In this document: positions 19,883-27,989 of the stretch, in pieces
How the letters are laid out: each line of letters begins with the position of its first letter
Numbering within the stretch: the stretch's first letter is position 1
From: Ghiorsea bivora
Lineage (GTDB): Bacteria; Pseudomonadota; Zetaproteobacteria; Mariprofundales; Mariprofundaceae
Direction: 5' to 3'
DNA length: 64,000 nucleotides
NCBI RefSeq assembly: GCF_000744415.1
Contig: NZ_JQLW01000009.1
Span: 62,001-126,000, forward strand
Made by a program: the position numbers and the translations under genes
The notes under the pieces: generated by a model
Database searches by the model: none
What the model was told of the DNA's origin: nothing
The model's input: the letters and a program-made list of their open reading frames with translations, nothing else

Positions 19883-20287
19883 TTATTCATCCACCCAATT
19901 CTCAAGGCTGAGCTTGGGTACACGAGAAAATTCTTTCACATTATTACTCACCAAAGTGGCGTTCAGGGCAAGTGCATGAGCCGCAATAAACAAATCATTG
20001 CCACCAATCATCTGACCCGAACGCTCAAGTTCCACACGAATATCACCATAAATTCCTGTTGCATGTTCTTCAAACGGCATCACTTCCAAAGGCATAAGAA
20101 ACATTTCTAACGCAGCCAGATTGTGTTCTTTATATCGGCTCTTCGATATGCCATACATCAACTCAGCCAATACGATTGATGAGAGCAAAACATCACCAGG
20201 CTGCAATTTTTCGAATCGTGCACGCACCTGAAACGGATTATGTTTAATCAAATAAACACAAATATTGGTATCCAACATATACATCAT
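19883..20287 (-). CDS. vapC: VapC-type PIN-domain ribonuclease toxin
   Basis: A 134-residue PIN-domain toxin. The acidic active-site residues are visible: Asp in MLDTNICVYLIK (about residue 6), Glu in VLAELMYGI (about 42), and Asp in GGNDLFIAAHA (about 98). VapC toxins cut initiator tRNA or rRNA. The start ATG directly abuts the vapB stop, so the pair is translationally coupled. The unit is framed by REP-like palindromes on both sides. Confidence 0.9.
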   Translation of the reverse strand: MMYMLDTNICVYLIKHNPFQVRARFEKLQPGDVLLSSIVLAELMYGISKSRYKEHNLAALEMFLMPLEVMPFEEHATGIYGDIRVELERSGQMIGGNDLFIAAHALALNATLVSNNVKEFSRVPKLSLENWVDE

Positions 20288-20533
20288 TCAACCTTTATCG
20301 AAGCAGGAAAAATCACGTTGCTGAGGCAAAGGCTGTTGCCGCCCATCCGACATGAAATCTTCAGAAAATTGATTGAGCGACTCAAACAAGGTGTCCCAAC
20401 TGTGTTGAATAGGTAGCAACACCACTGCATTCCCCACTTTATGAACAAAAACTTCATCACCTTCAAACCGAAATTCCTTCGGTAGTCGGACAGCTTGACT
20501 GCGTCCATTTTGAAAAATCTTAGCTGTATTCAT
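20288..20533 (-). CDS. vapB: VapB-type antitoxin
   Basis: An 81-residue antitoxin. The N-terminal MNTAKIFQNGRSQAVRLPKE followed by FRF is the SpoVT/AbrB swapped-hairpin DNA-binding domain of VapB. The C-terminal tail is the toxin-binding segment. I chose the ATG at 20533 because AGGAG lies 9-10 nt upstream and the protein then starts as family members do. It should repress its own promoter together with VapC. Confidence 0.9.
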   Translation of the reverse strand: MNTAKIFQNGRSQAVRLPKEFRFEGDEVFVHKVGNAVVLLPIQHSWDTLFESLNQFSEDFMSDGRQQPLPQQRDFSCFDKG

Positions 20534-20601
20534 CACACATCTCCTGATATATATCAAAAAATATATACCACAGCTTCACACTGTCAACTAAGAAATCAGG
20601 A

Positions 20602-20626
20602 AATCAAGGGGTCAGCCAGCTTGATT
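20602..20626 (+). repeat. REP-like palindrome, copy B
   Basis: A full 25-bp copy (AATCAAG, loop with GGGTCAG, CTTGATT), one base away from the stop codon of the truncated parE downstream. Confidence 0.8.
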
Positions 20627-20627
20627 G

Positions 20628-20870
20628 CTATTTACCTTGTCCGAAGGTCGTACCAATCAAATGTTTTTTAAGCTGCACCAAAATATCCATGCGTTCATGT
20701 AATACAACGATGATAACAGGCTGCCTATCATCTGGATGAATGTAGAAAATATAATGATGCTCGCAGCGACAAACTTTGGCTTGAGGATAAACCTCAGAAA
20801 ACGGGTATGAATGCACGACACCGTCCACAATCTCATGGAAATCGGGGTAGAACCCCAACGTGTTGTATAC
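20628..20870 (-). pseudogene. parE/relE-family toxin, N-terminally truncated
   Basis: About 76 codons that match only the second half of RelE/ParE toxins: YPDFHEIVDGVVHSYPF, then CRCEHHYIFYIHPDD and VIIVVLHERMDILVQLKKHL. The N-terminal helices are absent; five codons upstream of the TTG there is a stop. Its end lies one base from REP copy B, and a 42-codon reading frame sits upstream. Most likely a decayed toxin. Confidence 0.55.
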
Positions 20871-20999
20871 TCACTTCAGAACTTCCTTATAAAACTGCAT
20901 TATTCCCTTCCTAGCAACCTGCCAGTCATATTTATCCACATCAGTAATGGATATTTCTTTCTTAATATCTATCAATGATTTACTTTGATCCGACCCCAT
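20871..20999 (-). CDS. Small 42-residue reading frame upstream of broken parE
   Basis: An ATG at 20999 opens 42 codons (MGSDQSKSLIDIKKEISITD, then VDKYDWQVARKGIMQFYKEV) ending at 20871, next to the parE fragment. The charged, helical sequence and the position suggest the partner antitoxin or its remnant. The ribosome-binding site is weak and I do not recognise the family. Confidence 0.3.
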   Translation of the reverse strand: MGSDQSKSLIDIKKEISITDVDKYDWQVARKGIMQFYKEVLK

Positions 21000-21000
21000 A

Positions 21001-21351
21001 CTACCCCACTACGCCAATTTTCCTCAAATCCTCACAAAGACGAACAGGCATATCGGATTTTTCATGCAATATCGTCATAACTCCTATTGCACCTATAGAC
21101 AATTCACGAAAAAATAGGTAATGATGCTCATATTGACTGAAATATACCTTCAAATCCAAGTCTTGAGGAACGACAAGGTTTGCAGGAAGAGCTCGCCAAA
21201 TCTCTTTTTCTTTTGATAGTAATTGCAGGTGATGGTGTAAGCCTATGATATATTTCTCAGCTTGTTTTTCTCCCCACGCACCGCAACTGTAGCGCCATAT
21301 ATCATCCTGTGATTTATCAGCAGGTGGAAAAAACAGATAGGTGGACACCAC
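21001..21351 (-). CDS. RelE/ParE-family toxin
   Basis: A 116-residue toxin of the ParE/RelE fold. The N-terminal helices (PPADKSQDDIWRYSCGAWGE) and the strand block (YEHHYLFFREL, IGVMTILHEKSDMPVRL) fit ParE-like gyrase or ribosome-dependent toxins. The GTG start overlaps the last base of the antitoxin stop, and the antitoxin comes first, as usual. Family is clear; the target is not. Confidence 0.8.
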   Translation of the reverse strand: MVSTYLFFPPADKSQDDIWRYSCGAWGEKQAEKYIIGLHHHLQLLSKEKEIWRALPANLVVPQDLDLKVYFSQYEHHYLFFRELSIGAIGVMTILHEKSDMPVRLCEDLRKIGVVG

Positions 21352-21596
21352 TATTTATTACGCTGAATGACATCTTCCGCCGTAACCGCAAGGAATGCAC
21401 CCTCATCTGCCCTCAAAGCAGGCTCTAACTCCCTTTTCAACCACGCCCACGACTCGCTTCTACTTTTTAAATCACTTCGAATCAGAAAACGTATATATTC
21501 GCTAGCATTGTCATACAGTCCATGTTCCCCAATTTGCTGTTGCAGATGCGCTTGTAACTCACCTTTAATTCTTACATTGATATTTGTGGCAGTCAT
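21351..21596 (-). CDS. ParD-like ribbon-helix-helix antitoxin
   Basis: An 81-residue antitoxin. TNINVRIKGELQAHLQQQI is followed by YDNASEYIRFLIRSDL, the classic CopG/ParD ribbon-helix-helix arrangement; the C-terminal half binds toxin. The ATG at 21596 follows a strong GGAGG with 9-nt spacing. It is coupled by overlap to the toxin gene downstream. Confidence 0.85.
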   Translation of the reverse strand: MTATNINVRIKGELQAHLQQQIGEHGLYDNASEYIRFLIRSDLKSRSESWAWLKRELEPALRADEGAFLAVTAEDVIQRNK

Positions 21597-21723
21597 TTCC
21601 AATCACCTCCTGCTTCAAGTTTACTCGACCATAACGCATGTAAAGATAATGTTCAATATATTTTACTGCGCCTGAAAGGTAAATCCGTGAACAATGACAT
21701 CATCAAGCAATACTTTCTTACAG

Positions 21724-21748
21724 AATCAAGGGGTCAGCCAGCTTGATT
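21724..21748 (+). repeat. REP-like palindrome, copy C (overlaps RAYT 3' end)
   Basis: A full 25-bp copy. Its right part supplies the last codons and the TGA stop of the RAYT gene on the other strand. With copy D it forms an inverted pair around the transposase gene. Confidence 0.85.
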
Positions 21749-22453
21749 TTGGATTACCCTATAGTTTTTACTTTTCCTGTCTCCCCCATGCGCAATCAGC
21801 TTGGTAGGTCTAGAAATTAGCCTGCCAAGCTTAACATGTGTTTCACTACTACCATAAACCTCTCCCCGCATTGTAGCTTCTGTGATTTGCAGATCTTGTT
21901 CAGGGCTATTTTGCACAGCTAGAATATCCTTATAGCTTTTAGCCCGCTGCCTAGGGTTTGCTCCCAAATTTTGATATAACTGATGCTCTGTAATTAAGTC
22001 ATCCTTCTCACCCAGTGCATGATGCCGATAACTTGACCATAGATAGGCATCAGGCTTTTCAGCCATATGTGCTTTAACGGGGTTCATTTCAATATATCGA
22101 TAAAGCGCAAAAAGATAGGTCTCACTATCAATCAAGCACGACTTAAATCGCCCCTCCCAAATGGTTCCCGTTCTATGGCGTGAAGCATTAAAATATCGAA
22201 CATATCGGTTCGCCATTGTCTGCATAAATGTACTAAGCTTATTTTTATCTGGCGGCGTAATAAGGAGATGCAAATGATTCGTCATAATGACATAGGCATG
22301 CAGCCGACAACCCGTTTTAACCAAACCCTCTGCAATATCCTCTTTGATCCGATGCATATCTTTTTTAGATTCAAAAATATCCTGCTTATTGTTTCCACGA
22401 TGCATAATGTGCAACGGATGATTTGGGATAACAATACGAGGTAACCTAGCCAT
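21734..22453 (-). CDS. REP-associated tyrosine transposase (RAYT, Y1/IS200-like)
   Basis: A 239-residue single-strand transposase-like protein. The HUH motif is NHLHLLI (about residues 60-66) and the catalytic Tyr lies in ALYRYIEMNPVKA (about 115-127). The family block RTGTIWEGRFKS and the C-terminal basic tail are typical of RAYTs. RAYTs cut and move short palindromes rather than themselves. Two nearly identical palindromes in inverted orientation flank the gene (21724-21748 and 22482-22506) and more copies lie within 2.7 kb, so this locus is probably the source of the local REP family. The start ATG at 22453 is preferred over the in-frame TTG. Confidence 0.92.
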   Translation of the reverse strand: MARLPRIVIPNHPLHIMHRGNNKQDIFESKKDMHRIKEDIAEGLVKTGCRLHAYVIMTNHLHLLITPPDKNKLSTFMQTMANRYVRYFNASRHRTGTIWEGRFKSCLIDSETYLFALYRYIEMNPVKAHMAEKPDAYLWSSYRHHALGEKDDLITEHQLYQNLGANPRQRAKSYKDILAVQNSPEQDLQITEATMRGEVYGSSETHVKLGRLISRPTKLIAHGGDRKSKNYRVIQNQAG

Positions 22454-22481
22454 GATCAAAATATACCAAACGCTTGCCGTA

Positions 22482-22506
22482 AATCAAGTTGGCTGACCCC
22501 TTGATT
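22482..22506 (-). repeat. REP-like palindrome, copy D (upstream of RAYT)
   Basis: A 25-bp copy in the opposite orientation to copies A-C, differing from copy C by one base. It lies 28 bp upstream of the RAYT start and 30 bp downstream of the polysaccharide locus's last gene. Confidence 0.85.
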
Positions 22507-22536
22507 TGCCTTGATTTGATTTTTATTTTTTAACCT

Positions 22537-24186
22537 TTACAACACAACCAACATCAGCAAAAGAATAACCAACAAACCAACTAAAAGCAGGTGATTTCGG
22601 TCAGGATGTTTACGAATCACAATTTTCATAGCGATCAATAATGGTACAGCTTGTAAACACGCTGCCTTAGCGGCAGCCATCATTTCTTCTGAAACACCCA
22701 ACACAGGTAAAATAGTAAACGGAACAAACCATGAAACACACAGTAAAATAATTTCCAAACCCGAGGTCATCAAAACCTCATTGTGCCCTTTAAATATAAT
22801 TTTAAACATGGACCAAATGAATAAAACAACCACAAAGGCAACGACATACCATGAAAATGAAAAACCTTGATAAGAGGAAATATTCCACACAAATAAAATT
22901 GTAATACCTGTTAAGTAAAACAAACCATAAACAATATTTAAACGTTGGGTATGCTCTTTCCAAGGGTAAGCCAATAAAAGCAATACAAATACACCCAAAA
23001 GCAAGTTGTGTGTAGCTTCAGGGACTGCCACAACAAAAGGCAACGGAAAAAGCAACCCGATAAGCACAGCAAACCTTAATCCTTTAATACTTTTGCCCAT
23101 CATGGTCGCAAGGTCTATACGCTCCCCTTGCCGCTTATAGGCAAATGAATATTTGTGCACATTACAACCCCATAACTCGCATAGGCTCAGCACACCATAC
23201 AGAATCACGCACACACCTAAACCTATGACCAATTGTAACCATTCTGGGTACTCATGTAAGACCAACGCCAGCAAACCAAAAAAGAAAGCCAAAAGATAAA
23301 TCATGGTCACAACAGCAGAATGCGAAAATCCCACAGCCAATAGCCGATGATGCAAATGTGTTCTGTCTGCCGACACAGGGCTTTTGCCTTGCAAAATACG
23401 CCGCGACATCACCAATAAGGTATCTGAAACTGGAAGCGCCAGAATAATAGCTATCGATATTGGTGGCACACTAACTGCACCCTCAAAACCAACCAGAAAC
23501 ATAAGCGCTGATGCCATAAAAAAACCCAGCGTTAAACTTCCCGTGTCGCCCATAAAAAGTTTGGCTGGGTAGGTGTTAAATTTAAGAAATCCAAAGATAG
23601 CCCCCGTAAATGCCACAAGCACAAACAATAAAAGCCAGTTTTGACTTTCAAGCGCAAAGGTACCCATAAAAAATGCTGCGATAATCGTAATGCCTGCCGC
23701 AAGCCCATCTAAACCATCGGATAAATTAAAGGCATTAATAAGACCCACCATACAAAAGAGGCTAGCCAAAAAAGCAATGCTTGGAGGAAAATCTATCGTA
23801 CCAAAACCCAGCACATTGCCTAATGTATTCAAACTTAAACCTGAAAGCTCTAAAAATACTATGCTGGCTAAAATCTGACCCAACATCTTTTTGGCAGGGC
23901 TAATGCCATGCAGATCATCCAATACACCGGTAGAAACAATAATCACCACGCCCAACAAGAAACCAATCAAAATTTGGTTTAACGCTACAAATAATGATAA
24001 TGAAACAATAGCAGCTACGGCCATACCCAGCCCGCCCATACGTGGCATAATGCAATCATGCACGCTTCTATCCACAGGCGAATCCATGGCACCTATCTTT
24101 TGCGCTAAAGTAATCGTTGCAGGTGTTAAAAATAACGACAAAATCAATGCCGTAAAAAACAAAAGTCCTAAATCTTCAAACGCCAC
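22537..24186 (-). CDS. WecA/MraY-like undecaprenyl-phosphate sugar-1-phosphate transferase, extended
   Basis: A polytopic inner-membrane protein that starts lipid-linked sugar synthesis by adding a sugar phosphate, GlcNAc-1-P in WecA, to undecaprenyl phosphate. Family motifs: VLDDLHG (about 90), NAFNLSDGLDGLAAG (about 153-167), KLFMGDTGSLTLGF (about 209-222) and HLHHRLLAVGFS (about 281-292). WecA proteins are usually 340-370 residues; this one has 549, because about 200 residues with six or more membrane helices follow the catalytic part. The extra part does not match anything I recognise. It is the last gene of the polysaccharide locus, with REP copy D downstream. Confidence 0.88.
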   Translation of the reverse strand: MAFEDLGLLFFTALILSLFLTPATITLAQKIGAMDSPVDRSVHDCIMPRMGGLGMAVAAIVSLSLFVALNQILIGFLLGVVIIVSTGVLDDLHGISPAKKMLGQILASIVFLELSGLSLNTLGNVLGFGTIDFPPSIAFLASLFCMVGLINAFNLSDGLDGLAAGITIIAAFFMGTFALESQNWLLLFVLVAFTGAIFGFLKFNTYPAKLFMGDTGSLTLGFFMASALMFLVGFEGAVSVPPISIAIILALPVSDTLLVMSRRILQGKSPVSADRTHLHHRLLAVGFSHSAVVTMIYLLAFFFGLLALVLHEYPEWLQLVIGLGVCVILYGVLSLCELWGCNVHKYSFAYKRQGERIDLATMMGKSIKGLRFAVLIGLLFPLPFVVAVPEATHNLLLGVFVLLLLAYPWKEHTQRLNIVYGLFYLTGITILFVWNISSYQGFSFSWYVVAFVVVLFIWSMFKIIFKGHNEVLMTSGLEIILLCVSWFVPFTILPVLGVSEEMMAAAKAACLQAVPLLIAMKIVIRKHPDRNHLLLVGLLVILLLMLVVL

Positions 24187-24240
24187 GATATCCCCTTAAA
24201 TCTCCCCTATCTATACTTTTACTGGACCACTACAATCAGC

Positions 24241-24399
24241 TTAAAGTATTCGTTGGGCGACAATCTCCCATGTATAGGCATTATTCGCAATGTTCGAAAT
24301 ATCAGCACCAACTTTTGTCAACGATAAGCTCTGTATATCTTGAAGAAAAATTAAGGCATCAGCTTGATTAATACCCTCTTTGGCCAGTATTTTTCCCTA
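24241..24399 (-). pseudogene. C-terminal fragment of a glycosyltransferase, cut at a REP element
   Basis: An open frame ends with FLQDIQSLSLTKVGADISNI and NAYTWEIVAQRIL before a stop at 24241, the style of family 4 glycosyltransferase C-termini. It has no start, and its 5' side stops exactly at REP copy E (24400-24424). The rest of the gene appears deleted, so the locus probably once encoded one more glycosyltransferase. Confidence 0.55.
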
Positions 24400-24424
24400 A
24401 ATCAAGCTGGCTGACCCTTTGATT
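24400..24424 (-). repeat. REP-like palindrome, copy E
   Basis: A 25-bp copy with one loop change (CCTTT in place of CCCTT), opposite in orientation to copies A-C. It separates the glycosyltransferase remnant from the WecG gene. Confidence 0.8.
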
Positions 24425-24450
24425 TAAAGTAAAAGAAGACTTACACTCTC

Positions 24451-25173
24451 TCACAATTTTCCAGAGAGCAGCAAAAGCATAAAGGGAATAAGTAGCAGCT
24501 GCCTTTTGACTCTTTTTGGACTTTGAAATAGCCGATAAAGCCATTCAATATGATTTCTGCATGCCCATGCAGGGGCACGTAGCACTTTACCAGTAAAAAC
24601 ATCATAAGTTCCACCCACACCCATATAAAAAGCATTTGGATGTAATTCGCGACACTTGGAAATAAACTTTTCTTGTCTTGGTGAGCCCATGGCAACAGTG
24701 ATGATATTAGGTTTAAGGTGTGTTATTTTATCAAGAAGATTTTTTTCTGATTGAAAAAAACCATCTTCATATCCCACAATATTAACCTTATATAACCTTT
24801 TAAGCTTGTCAACAGTTGACTCTAAAACAAACTGTTCTGCACCAACGAGAAATACCGAACTAGCACTTTCACCTGCCCGTTTCATGACTTGCTCCCAAAG
24901 CTCGCAACCAGCAATTTTCACTGACACAGCACCCTTTCTACGCAGCGCCCAAACAACACCTGTACCATCAGCATAACGAAGCGTTGCCAGTTCCAATACC
25001 GCTTTCACTTCAGGGTGCGAGCGAGAGCTCATCACTTTCTCAGCATTCATTGCCAAGGCAAATGCTGACCTAACAGATCCATCAGTATTAAAAATTGAGC
25101 CCAGTGCATCATCCATACTTTGAAAGGGCGTAACCTCTAGCCCTGCTATCTTAACTCTTTTTTGACATACCAC
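24451..25173 (-). CDS. WecG/TagA/CpsF-family glycosyltransferase
   Basis: A 240-residue peripheral-membrane glycosyltransferase of GT26. It would add ManNAc or ManNAcA to the lipid-linked GlcNAc. Family features: ALAMNAEKVMSSR, LRYADGTGVVWALR (about 67-80), VAMGSPRQEKFISKCR (about 160-175) and the C-terminal RAPAWACRNHIEWLYRL with a basic-hydrophobic tail that anchors it to the membrane. With wecB and wecC in the locus the predicted donor is UDP-ManNAcA, as for enterobacterial WecG. It lies 3 nt downstream of the carbamoyltransferase. Confidence 0.88.
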   Translation of the reverse strand: MVCQKRVKIAGLEVTPFQSMDDALGSIFNTDGSVRSAFALAMNAEKVMSSRSHPEVKAVLELATLRYADGTGVVWALRRKGAVSVKIAGCELWEQVMKRAGESASSVFLVGAEQFVLESTVDKLKRLYKVNIVGYEDGFFQSEKNLLDKITHLKPNIITVAMGSPRQEKFISKCRELHPNAFYMGVGGTYDVFTGKVLRAPAWACRNHIEWLYRLFQSPKRVKRQLLLIPFMLLLLSGKL

Positions 25174-25176
25174 CTT

Positions 25177-26895
25177 TTATTCTCCGTTAACCTTTCTCAC
25201 CAAGTAACCTTCCAATTGCAAAGAAGTAAGACCTGAATCTAAAAAAACATCCAGTGCTTGCTCAGGCGTATGCACAACTGGTAGCCCGTGCAGATTAAAA
25301 GAGGTATTAAGAATTCCACCTTGCCCTGTCAACTTTTCAAACTTATTAATTAAATCCCAATAGTCAGGATTGCTAGCTTGACTAACTTCTTGTGGTCTAA
25401 TTGTTTTATCTTGAGGGTGTGTTCCTGCCCGCAACTTCTCCTGACCTTCATCCGTAGTATCAAATGTAAGAATCATATATGGTGAGCTAACATCTTTAGG
25501 GTTCACTAAATAGTCATGCCTGTGTTCTATTTTAATCGAACTCGCAAAAGGCATCCAAAAATCTCTTTTTTTAATCATTTTATTGATCAGTGTAATGACT
25601 TCTGAATCTGTAGGATTTGCAAGAATCGCTCTATTACCAAGAGATCTAGCACCCATTTCTTCTCTACCGCTAAAACGAGCAACTACTTCCCCATCAACCA
25701 ATAGCGAGGCTACCTTCGAGTTTACTTTCTCCCCAAAATACTCAGCTATCACCTCATCTTTTCGGCTATATGCATCTAGGCACCCTTTAATCTCATCATC
25801 CGTATAAGAAGGGCCCCAATAAATATTCTCAAGTGCGGGGATACCCATTCCCTCGCCCTTATCTGAAGCATAGGCAAAACAAGCACCAGGAGCATTCATT
25901 TCATCACCACATGATGGAAATACAAACATATCTGTAACTGCATCTAATTCCATTATAACTTTATTGGCTTTCACATTCATAAAAAAGCCGCCACCCAATG
26001 CCACCTTACTAGCTCCCGTATGTTTAATACAGTTTTCAACCCATTGAGCAATGAACTCCTCAGCAAAAATTTGAAGTCCTCCCATTATAGAGTCAAAGCG
26101 GATACCCGCGAGTTTATCTCGCCAATACCAATACCCAAAATATGGAGGCGGTGACCCAGCAACCCTTTTCCATGTTAGCTTATCATCTGGGTTAAACGCA
26201 AAATGTTCTCTAAAAATATCTGCCACTGGTTTCGCATACTTAGGATCAGCATAAGGAGCCATCCCCATCAATTTATACTCATGTTCTAAAGGAGCAAACC
26301 CCATGACGGTCGTAATGCAAGCATAAAGACTTCCTATTGACTCAGTCTCAGGCACGCTTGAAATACGGGTTAGTTTACCTTTCTCTCCAATATTTACCGA
26401 CGCACAAATTCTATCTCCAGCACCATCACAGGTTAACACCAAGATTGGCTCATCATACCTTCCCCAGCCATGATATGCCGCAGAAGCATGACACTTGTGA
26501 TGATCGATAAACTCAACTTGAGATGCCAAAAATCCAGAGGATACTGCATCTTGAATACGCTCTTTCTGTCTAGCCTCAGTAAATTTCTGCCCTACAACTC
26601 CTTTCTTTAGAAAAGATTTTACCTTAGCCTTCATATCCCATCTGAGTTTATGAGCTTCAATCATTTCATCTTTCGAAAGTTTTTTAGGCATATGGTGACC
26701 ATTAAACACAACTGCATCAATATCTAATGGTGCTGTACCTGTTGACTCAAGCACCCACTTAACTGACTGCTCGGGGTAACCTGTCCAGTTCTTTTGATAA
26801 TATAGACGCTCTTCTTGAATTGCGGCAAGAATCACACCGTCTTCATACAGTGCCGCCGAACCATTGTGTCCATCATGAATACCTAATACTTTCAT
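25177..26895 (-). CDS. NodU/CmcH-family carbamoyltransferase
   Basis: A 572-residue O-carbamoyltransferase that adds carbamoyl from carbamoyl phosphate to a sugar. The N-terminus MKVLGIHDGHNGSAALYEDG and the metal-binding region FIDHHKCHASAAYHGWGR (about 136-153) belong to the YrdC/Kae1-like fold. The C-terminal block contains SGREEMGARSLGNRAILANP (about 412-431) and NTSFNLHGLPVVHTPEQALD. The length is typical. It overlaps the upstream glycosyltransferase gene by 4 nt. I infer that it decorates a residue of the polysaccharide repeat unit. Confidence 0.92.
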   Translation of the reverse strand: MKVLGIHDGHNGSAALYEDGVILAAIQEERLYYQKNWTGYPEQSVKWVLESTGTAPLDIDAVVFNGHHMPKKLSKDEMIEAHKLRWDMKAKVKSFLKKGVVGQKFTEARQKERIQDAVSSGFLASQVEFIDHHKCHASAAYHGWGRYDEPILVLTCDGAGDRICASVNIGEKGKLTRISSVPETESIGSLYACITTVMGFAPLEHEYKLMGMAPYADPKYAKPVADIFREHFAFNPDDKLTWKRVAGSPPPYFGYWYWRDKLAGIRFDSIMGGLQIFAEEFIAQWVENCIKHTGASKVALGGGFFMNVKANKVIMELDAVTDMFVFPSCGDEMNAPGACFAYASDKGEGMGIPALENIYWGPSYTDDEIKGCLDAYSRKDEVIAEYFGEKVNSKVASLLVDGEVVARFSGREEMGARSLGNRAILANPTDSEVITLINKMIKKRDFWMPFASSIKIEHRHDYLVNPKDVSSPYMILTFDTTDEGQEKLRAGTHPQDKTIRPQEVSQASNPDYWDLINKFEKLTGQGGILNTSFNLHGLPVVHTPEQALDVFLDSGLTSLQLEGYLVRKVNGE

Positions 26896-27989
26896 TTTTC
26901 ACCCTCTAACATCTTCTTATAAACGCCAATAACTTTTCTAGATGAAAACCATATTGAATTTGCAGCATCTAGCAAACTTTCAGGGTTCTCATTCAACTTC
27001 TTTTTAGACTTAATCACCCTTTCACACGCATCAGCAAAAGCTTCAAAGTCCTCGTAATTTTCAACCATACATGACTCACTTTTATCTTTAACCAATTCTG
27101 GAAGTGCTCCTTTCAATGATACCACTACAGGCAATCCACTCGCTAAAGCTTCTGCAGTAACCAAACTGAAAGCTTCTTCATACATTGATGGGAATATAAA
27201 TACATTAGCTGATCGCATTGCTTTAGCGACAGCCTTTGGTTTTACCGCGCCATGCAAGCAAATATATTGGGAAGCCTTGTTTTTTTTAATCCATTCAATC
27301 GCTGTCTTTTTATCCCTACCATCCCCATAGACATTCAGCGTACATTTAACTCCTCGCTTGTGTAATAAATGCACTGCCTTAAATGCTGTCTTCCATCCTT
27401 TTTCCCTAACCAAATTACCAACAAAAATTAATTTCAAATCATCATCTTGAACAACGCTCTCTTCTGGAAAAAAAACACGTGTGTCCACGCCCATACTTTG
27501 CACAAACACCTTTTTAATGACGCTTGCATCAAAATCTATCACTTTATTTTTAATAAATTGACTAACCACCTGAACGCAATTTGCACGGCGAAATGCAAAT
27601 CTTGTCATCCATTTCACATAGCTTCTTTTAGAATCAACAAGACATATATCAGACCCATGCACTGTAATAAGTACAGGTTTCCTGCGAACAAATGAAATAA
27701 GCACTGCCAAAAAACCTGCTGGATAAACAGTATGTGCATGGATAACATCATACCTTCCAAACAACCCTACCATAAACACACGAGACACCCACCAAAGATA
27801 AGATGCTATCCTTTTAAATTTTGATCCGGCGCAATATGTTCGTACCGCATGTATAAATAACACGGGGTGATTCCGACTTATTTCCTTTTCAAGACCGTGC
27901 ACAAACACCCCGAAACCAGGAAACCTTTCATCGGGGTACATGGGAGAAATCGTCAGTATTCTCACCTCACTTCCTTTCACACATATCAC
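26892..27989 (-). CDS. Glycosyltransferase family 4 (GT-B)
   Basis: A 365-residue cytoplasmic GT-B transferase. The N-terminal half has FPGFGVFVHGLEKEI and DVIHAHTVYPAGFLA; the C-terminal nucleotide-sugar half has LIFVGNLVREKGWKTAF (about 189) and the E-X7-E motif in FPSMYEEAFSLVTAEALASG (about 278-297). The donor sugar cannot be told. Its start overlaps the polymerase stop by 4 nt, so it is coupled to the upstream genes. Confidence 0.9.
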   Translation of the reverse strand: MICVKGSEVRILTISPMYPDERFPGFGVFVHGLEKEISRNHPVLFIHAVRTYCAGSKFKRIASYLWWVSRVFMVGLFGRYDVIHAHTVYPAGFLAVLISFVRRKPVLITVHGSDICLVDSKRSYVKWMTRFAFRRANCVQVVSQFIKNKVIDFDASVIKKVFVQSMGVDTRVFFPEESVVQDDDLKLIFVGNLVREKGWKTAFKAVHLLHKRGVKCTLNVYGDGRDKKTAIEWIKKNKASQYICLHGAVKPKAVAKAMRSANVFIFPSMYEEAFSLVTAEALASGLPVVVSLKGALPELVKDKSESCMVENYEDFEAFADACERVIKSKKKLNENPESLLDAANSIWFSSRKVIGVYKKMLEGEK

